The notes under the pieces: model-generated
The model's input: the letters and a program-made list of their open reading frames with translations, nothing else
Told to the model about the DNA's origin: nothing
Databases searched by the model: none
Shown here: positions 6,343 through 9,915 of the stretch, in pieces
Layout of the letters: each line of letters opens with the position of its first letter
How positions within the stretch are numbered: position 1 is the first letter of the stretch
Origin: DATJLY01 sp035604195
GTDB lineage: Bacteria > Pseudomonadota > Alphaproteobacteria > ATCC43930 > CGMCC-115725
Length of the DNA: 9,915 nt
Assembly: GCA_035604195.1 (NCBI GenBank)
Contig: DATNIY010000047.1
Location: 1-9,915, forward strand
Direction: 5' to 3'
Made by a program: the position numbers and the translations under genes

Positions 6343-7137
6343 ATGGCGACGGGCCTGCGGGCGATGCGATCTGCGGTCAAGCAGATGCCGGGAGCGGTGC
6401 CGGCCTATCGCTATATGCGCGCGCGGCTCTTCGGCCAGGCGGTGCGGCGCCGGATCTTCGAGCACTACTACCTGACGAATGCCTGGGGCGATGCCGAATC
6501 GCGGTCCGGTTGCGGGTCGAATCTGCCGGAGACCGCGGTGATTCGGGCAGAGCTGCCGCGCCTCCTGCGGCAGCTGCGCGTCACCTCGCTGCTCGATGCC
6601 CCCTGCGGCGATTTCCATTGGATGCAAACCGTCGATCTCGGCGCGATCGCCTATATCGGCGCCGACATCGTCGAGCCGCTCGTCGCCGCGAACCAGCGCC
6701 GCTATGGCGGCCCGAGCCGGCGCTTCCTGCGCCTCGATCTGGTGCGCGACGAGCTGCCGCCGGTCGATCTCATCCTGTGCCGCGACCTGCTCGTCCATCT
6801 CTGCTTTACCGAGATTCACGCGGCGATCCGCAATTTGCGGCGCAGCGGCGCGACCTGGCTGCTGACGACGACCTATCCGACACGGGCAGCGAATGATGAT
6901 ACGGCGACCGGCGGGTGGCGCCGGCTCAATCTCGAGCGGGCGCCGTTCGGTTTCGCCAAGCCGGCCGCGCTGATCGACGAGCATTGCACCGAGGAGGGCG
7001 GACGCCGGCGCGACAAGAGCCTGGCGCTATGGCGCATCGCCGATCTGCCGCAACGCGTGCCATCGCTCCAATTCCGCTATCGGTGGCCTGGCCTGGCCCG
7101 GCCGCGCGAGGATTGCGCTTTGCCGGCCAGCGGCTAG
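6343..7137 (+). CDS. Class I SAM-dependent methyltransferase, substrate unknown
   Basis: A 264-residue protein with a Rossmann methyltransferase core. SAM-binding motif I is LLDAPCGDFHWM (83-94), an acidic motif II residue follows in IGADIVEPLV (105-114), and the fourth strand region is VDLILCRDLLVHL (141-153). LLTTTYPTRAANDD (173-186) and GGWRRLNLERAPFGF (190-204) follow. The whole pattern, with the upstream NAWGDAESRSGCGSN segment, is one I associate with a bacterial class I methyltransferase family of undefined substrate, sometimes found with surface-glycan genes. Arg/Lys-rich residues cover the first 40 positions; no convincing transmembrane helix is seen, so it is probably cytoplasmic or peripheral. 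ATG 6343 is the first start after an upstream stretch that does not look like protein; the nearest Shine-Dalgarno, GGAAGGAG (6321-6328), is 14 bases away, longer than ideal, so a start at ATG 6364 cannot be excluded. lysS follows after 34 bases, probably in the same transcript. Confidence 0.85.
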   Translation: MATGLRAMRSAVKQMPGAVPAYRYMRARLFGQAVRRRIFEHYYLTNAWGDAESRSGCGSNLPETAVIRAELPRLLRQLRVTSLLDAPCGDFHWMQTVDLGAIAYIGADIVEPLVAANQRRYGGPSRRFLRLDLVRDELPPVDLILCRDLLVHLCFTEIHAAIRNLRRSGATWLLTTTYPTRAANDDTATGGWRRLNLERAPFGFAKPAALIDEHCTEEGGRRRDKSLALWRIADLPQRVPSLQFRYRWPGLARPREDCALPASG

Positions 7138-7160
7138 AAAGGGGCGCGGCGGCGAGAGGC

Positions 7161-7167
7161 GGAAGAG
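7161..7167 (+). promoter_or_regulatory. lysS Shine-Dalgarno site within a short direct repeat
   Basis: GGAAGAG lies four bases before the lysS ATG at 7172. The 12-base string GGCGGAAGAGCG occurs at 7158-7169 and again at 7174-7185, so the same sequence flanks the start codon on both sides. The first copy serves as the ribosome binding site; the second encodes residues 2-5 (Ala-Glu-Glu-Arg). Confidence 0.6.
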
Positions 7168-7171
7168 CGAC

Positions 7172-8653
7172 ATGGCGGAAGAGCGCGAGGACGAGAACCA
7201 GTTCCGCGCCGCGCGCATGGCCAAGCTCGAGGAGCTGAGGCGCCTCGGCGTCGATCCCTATCCCAGCGGCTTTGCCCGCACCGCCACGGCGAAGGAGCTG
7301 GAAGAGCGCTACGCGGCGCTTCCCGCCGGCGCGGAGACCGCCGATCACGTTGCCGTCGCCGGCCGCATCCGCGCGCTGCGCAACAGCGGCATGTTCATCG
7401 ATCTCCACGATTCCAGCGGCAAGATCCAAGTGTTCAATCACAAATCGCAGCTGCCAGCCGAGCAGATGGCGCTCATTCGACTCTTGGATCTCGGCGACAT
7501 CATCGGCGTCGAGGGTGTGGTGCGGCGCACGCCGCGCGGCGAGCTGACGATCAACGGCCGCACTCTCGCCGTCCTCGCCAAGGCGCTCTTGCCGCTGCCG
7601 GAGAAATACCACGGCCTCGCCGACATCGAGACGCGCTATCGCCAGCGTTATCTCGATCTCATCATGAGCGAAGAGAGCCGCCTGACCCTGCGCCGCCGCA
7701 GCCAGGTCATCGCGGGGCTGCGCCGGCTGCTGGTCGAGCGCGGCTTCCTCGAGGTCGAGACGCCGATGCTGCACGCGATCCCCGGCGGCGCCTCGGCCAA
7801 GCCCTTCATCACCCATCACAACGCGCTCGACCTCGACCTCTATCTGCGCATCGCGCCCGAGCTGCATTTGAAGCGGCTGCTGGTCGGCGGCCTGTCCGAG
7901 CGGCTCTTCGAGATCAACCGCTGCTTCCGCAACGAGGGCCTCTCGCCGCGGCACAATCCGGAGTTCACCTCGCTCGAGCTTTACGAGGCCTATGTCGATT
8001 ACCGCGCCATGATGGAACTGGCCGAGGCGCTCATCGCGCAGGTCGCCGAGGAAGTTCTGGGCACCACCCGCATCGTCTATGCCGGGCGCGCGATCGAGCT
8101 GAAGGCGCCGTGGCCCCGGAAATCCATGGCCGAACTGGTGCGCGACGCCACGGGAATGGATTTCCTGGCGATGGACGACAAAACGGCGCGGGCCGAGGCG
8201 CGGCGCCTCGGCGTCGAGCTGCGCGACACCGCCGGATGGGGCCGCGCGCTCGAAGGCGCTTTCGCCGCGACCGTCGAGGCCGAGCTCATCGAGCCCGTGC
8301 ACATCATCGGCTTCCCGCGCGAGATCTCGCCGCTCGCCAAGCCCGATCCCGGGGATGCGCGGCTCACCGAGCGCTTCGAGAGCTACATCAACGGCTGGGA
8401 GGTGGCGAACGCCTTTTCCGAGATCAACGACCCGCAGGACCAGCTCGCCCGCTTCGCGGCGCAGATGCGCGAGCGCGAGCTTGGCGACGAAGAGGCGCAG
8501 CGCCTGGACGAGGATTTCATCGCCGCGCTCGAATACGGCATGCCGCCGGCGGGCGGGCTCGGCATCGGCATCGACCGGCTGGTGATGCTGCTCACCGGCA
8601 GCGCCTCGATCCGCGACGTCATCGCCTTTCCGACGATGCGGCCAAGGGGATAA
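7172..8653 (+). CDS. lysS: Lysyl-tRNA synthetase, class II
   Basis: Charges tRNA-Lys with lysine in the cytoplasm, normally as a homodimer. The 493-residue length fits bacterial LysS. An N-terminal OB-fold anticodon-binding domain spans about 60-140 (VAGRIRALRNSGMFIDLHDSSGKIQVF). The class II catalytic core follows. Motif 1 is around RGFLEVETPML (190-200) with the LysRS-typical GGASAKPFITHHN after it. Motif 2 is LFEINRCFRNEGLSPRHNPEF (245-265), with Arg253 expected to hold ATP. Motif 3 is GLGIGIDRLVML (462-473), with Arg469. GWEVANAFSEINDPQDQ (408-424), also typical of the family, is present. No catalytic element is missing. ATG 7172 has GGAAGAG four bases upstream. Many alphaproteobacteria use the unrelated class I enzyme (LysK) instead, so the class is informative about lineage. 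It is probably cotranscribed with the preceding methyltransferase (34-base gap). Confidence 0.97.
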   Translation: MAEEREDENQFRAARMAKLEELRRLGVDPYPSGFARTATAKELEERYAALPAGAETADHVAVAGRIRALRNSGMFIDLHDSSGKIQVFNHKSQLPAEQMALIRLLDLGDIIGVEGVVRRTPRGELTINGRTLAVLAKALLPLPEKYHGLADIETRYRQRYLDLIMSEESRLTLRRRSQVIAGLRRLLVERGFLEVETPMLHAIPGGASAKPFITHHNALDLDLYLRIAPELHLKRLLVGGLSERLFEINRCFRNEGLSPRHNPEFTSLELYEAYVDYRAMMELAEALIAQVAEEVLGTTRIVYAGRAIELKAPWPRKSMAELVRDATGMDFLAMDDKTARAEARRLGVELRDTAGWGRALEGAFAATVEAELIEPVHIIGFPREISPLAKPDPGDARLTERFESYINGWEVANAFSEINDPQDQLARFAAQMRERELGDEEAQRLDEDFIAALEYGMPPAGGLGIGIDRLVMLLTGSASIRDVIAFPTMRPRG

Positions 8654-8678
8654 AGGTGTAGGATCGCGCCTATCGCTT

Positions 8679-8722
8679 AAGGAGTGGCTTTGTTTCGCAG
8701 GAGGTCCGGTGCGCGGCCGGAG
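8679..8722 (+). promoter_or_regulatory. Two competing ribosome binding sites before the DUF3300 gene
   Basis: AAGGAG (8679-8684) lies five bases before an in-frame TTG at 8690. GGAG (8719-8722) lies six bases before ATG at 8729. Both spacings are good. The first site is the stronger match to the anti-Shine-Dalgarno, but it serves the rarer start codon. The choice changes the N-terminus by 13 residues. Confidence 0.5.
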
Positions 8723-8728
8723 TGGAAG

Positions 8729-9915
8729 ATGAAGGCTCTTGCCCGAGCGCTGCTGGTCGCGGGGGCGCTGGCTGTCGTCCTATTGCCCAGCGTCGCACCG
8801 ACGCAAACCATGCCGCCGCCGCCGCCACCGTCGGCCGCCGCGCCGGTGATGACGGCGCAGCAGCTCGATCAGCTTCTGGCGCCCGTTGCGCTCTATCCCG
8901 ATCCGTTGTTGGCGCAGATCCTGATGGCCGCGACCTATCCGCTCGAGGTGGTCGCTGCCGACCGCTGGCAGAGCGATCCCGCCAATGCGCAGCTCGCCGG
9001 CGATGCTTTGGCCGCGGCGGCGGCGCAGCAGGGCTGGGACCCGAGCGTTCAGTCTCTCGTTCCCTTCCCGCAGCTCCTGCGCATGATGGACAGCCGGCTC
9101 GATTGGCTGCAGCAGCTCGGCGATGCGTTCATCGCGCAGCAGCCCGATGTCATGGCCGCGGTTCAGCGCCTGCGCGCCGAAGCGTTGGCCGCCGGCACGC
9201 TCGCCGCCAATCAGTATCAGTCGGTTTCGACGGCGAACGAGGCGATCGTCATCGAGCCGGCCAATCCGGCCATGGTCTATGTGCCATACTACGATTGCGC
9301 TGCGGTCTATGGCGTCTGGCCTTATCCGGGCTACCCGCCAATCTGCTTCCCGCCGCCGCCGGGATATGGCGTGCCGATCCTCGGCCTCGCCTTCGGCGTC
9401 GGCTTCGCGATCGTCCCGACGCTGTGGGGCTGGGATCATTGGGACTGGGAGCATTATCGGCTGCAGGTCGATCGCGACCGCTTCAACCGGCTCGACCAAG
9501 GCCGTCCGCCGATCGCCGGCGATACCTGGCAGCACGATGCGTCGCGGCGCGGCGCCGTACCCTCTCGTGTTCCCGCGGTGCGAGAGCGCACCCAGACGGC
9601 GTTGCCGGGCTCGGTCGAAACCCGCCGCGCCTACCGCGGCTTCTCCGAGGGCGCGGGCGCGCCGGCGCGTCCGGCGGCGGCAGCCCCGGCTGCGCGCCCG
9701 GCCGAGGTCCAGCGCCCGGCTTTTACCGCCGCGCCGGCGGCGCGGGCGCCGGCTGCGCGCCCGGGTGAGGTCCAGCGCCCGGCTGTTTCTGCCGCGCCGG
9801 CTGCGCGCCCGGTCGAGGTGCAGCGCCCCGCTTTTTCTGCCGCGCCGACGGCGCGGGCGCCGGCTGCGCGCCCGGTCGAGGTCCAGCGCCCCGCTTTTAC
9901 CGCCGCGCCGACGGC
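8729..9915 (+). CDS. DUF3300 domain-containing exported protein, 3' end outside window
   Basis: The frame stays open to the window end: 395 complete codons from ATG 8729. The N-terminus has a basic start and a hydrophobic run (MKALARALLVAGALAVVLLPSVA), a likely Sec signal peptide, followed by a proline-rich spacer (MPPPPPP). The DUF3300 region (about 42-260) shows LLAPVALYPDPLLAQILMAATYPLEVV, QGWDPSVQSLVPFPQLL and EPANPAMVYVPYYDC, then an aromatic/proline stretch, a hydrophobic segment (215-233) and a Trp-rich patch (WGWDHWDW). No biochemical function is known to me for the family; an envelope location is inferred from the signal peptide. From residue 321 the tail becomes Ala/Pro/Arg-rich tandem repeats that run off the window. 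An in-frame TTG at 8690, with a stronger ribosome binding site, would give 13 extra residues including Arg-Arg-Arg. The gene begins 75 bases after lysS with no clear terminator between, so readthrough is possible. Confidence 0.88.
   Translation, partial: MKALARALLVAGALAVVLLPSVAPTQTMPPPPPPSAAAPVMTAQQLDQLLAPVALYPDPLLAQILMAATYPLEVVAADRWQSDPANAQLAGDALAAAAAQQGWDPSVQSLVPFPQLLRMMDSRLDWLQQLGDAFIAQQPDVMAAVQRLRAEALAAGTLAANQYQSVSTANEAIVIEPANPAMVYVPYYDCAAVYGVWPYPGYPPICFPPPPGYGVPILGLAFGVGFAIVPTLWGWDHWDWEHYRLQVDRDRFNRLDQGRPPIAGDTWQHDASRRGAVPSRVPAVRERTQTALPGSVETRRAYRGFSEGAGAPARPAAAAPAARPAEVQRPAFTAAPAARAPAARPGEVQRPAVSAAPAARPVEVQRPAFSAAPTARAPAARPVEVQRPAFTAAPT
9689..9915 (+). repeat. In-frame tandem repeats in the DUF3300 tail
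   Basis: Four copies of a unit beginning AARPxEVQRPA start at 9689, 9752, 9800 and 9863, the last cut by the window end. Unit lengths are 63, 48 and 63 bases, all multiples of three. The longer form carries five extra codons (Ala-Arg-Ala-Pro and neighbours) missing from the second unit. The variable residue x is Ala, Gly, Val, Val, and the ...PAFTAAP part varies as AFT, AVS, AFS, AFT. Nucleotide identity between units is high, pointing to recent duplication within the gene. Confidence 0.92.

Noticed and set aside
4534..7137. An 867-codon plus-strand frame that would fuse a protein to the methyltransferase
   Set aside because: Its first 600 or so residues are the out-of-frame shadow of the ABC transporter. 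Only the part from 6343 onward is protein-like, so this is not a real fusion.
6926..8302. Minus-strand 458-codon frame opposite lysS
   Set aside because: It is antisense to a complete class II LysRS with all motifs, and has no domain of its own.
8722..9768. Plus-strand 348-codon frame in the DUF3300 region
   Set aside because: It is in a different frame from the DUF3300 protein, whose signal peptide, family motifs and in-frame repeats identify the real frame.

Overview
The window reads as GC-rich chromosome (roughly two-thirds G+C by eye) from an alphaproteobacterium. The evidence is the RegA/ActR/PrrA-type redox response regulator at the left edge, an MmcB-family DNA repair protein (a family best known from alphaproteobacteria) and the overall codon use. 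The order or genus cannot be fixed from the sequence alone. Coding density is very high, gene junctions are short, and there are no tRNA or rRNA genes, insertion sequences, prophage genes or CRISPR arrays. It looks like ordinary core and near-core chromosome.

Layout, left to right. (1) 1-440, +: the 3' part of a RegA/ActR-type response regulator, entering from outside the window. (2) 454-1617 and 1668-2444, both -: a stand-alone MetE-C-like zinc methyltransferase domain protein, preceded in the transcription direction by a PPP-family metallophosphoesterase. The two probably form an operon read leftwards and converge on the regulator. (3) 2521-3978, +: hldE, the fused kinase/adenylyltransferase of ADP-heptose synthesis, divergent from the phosphoesterase across a 76-base gap. 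(4) 3988-4437, -: mmcB, convergent with hldE, with a hairpin at the junction. (5) 4436 (or 4478)-6208, +: a fused permease-ATPase of the SbmA/BacA/YddA/ABCD type, divergent from mmcB with start codons that touch or overlap. (6) 6343-7137 and 7172-8653, +: a class I SAM-dependent methyltransferase of unknown substrate, then class II lysyl-tRNA synthetase (lysS), 34 bases apart. (7) 8729 (or 8690) to the right edge, +: an exported DUF3300 protein whose tail dissolves into Ala/Pro-rich tandem repeats and is cut by the window end.

The genes do not form a single pathway. hldE supplies activated heptose for the lipopolysaccharide core. The ABC exporter/importer and the DUF3300 protein are also envelope-related. 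lysS and mmcB are housekeeping. I see no convincing novel system. The items most worth a second look are the MetE-C-like/phosphoesterase pair, the class II LysRS in an alphaproteobacterium, the overlapping divergent starts at 4435-4438, and the in-frame repeat tail and ambiguous start of the DUF3300 gene.
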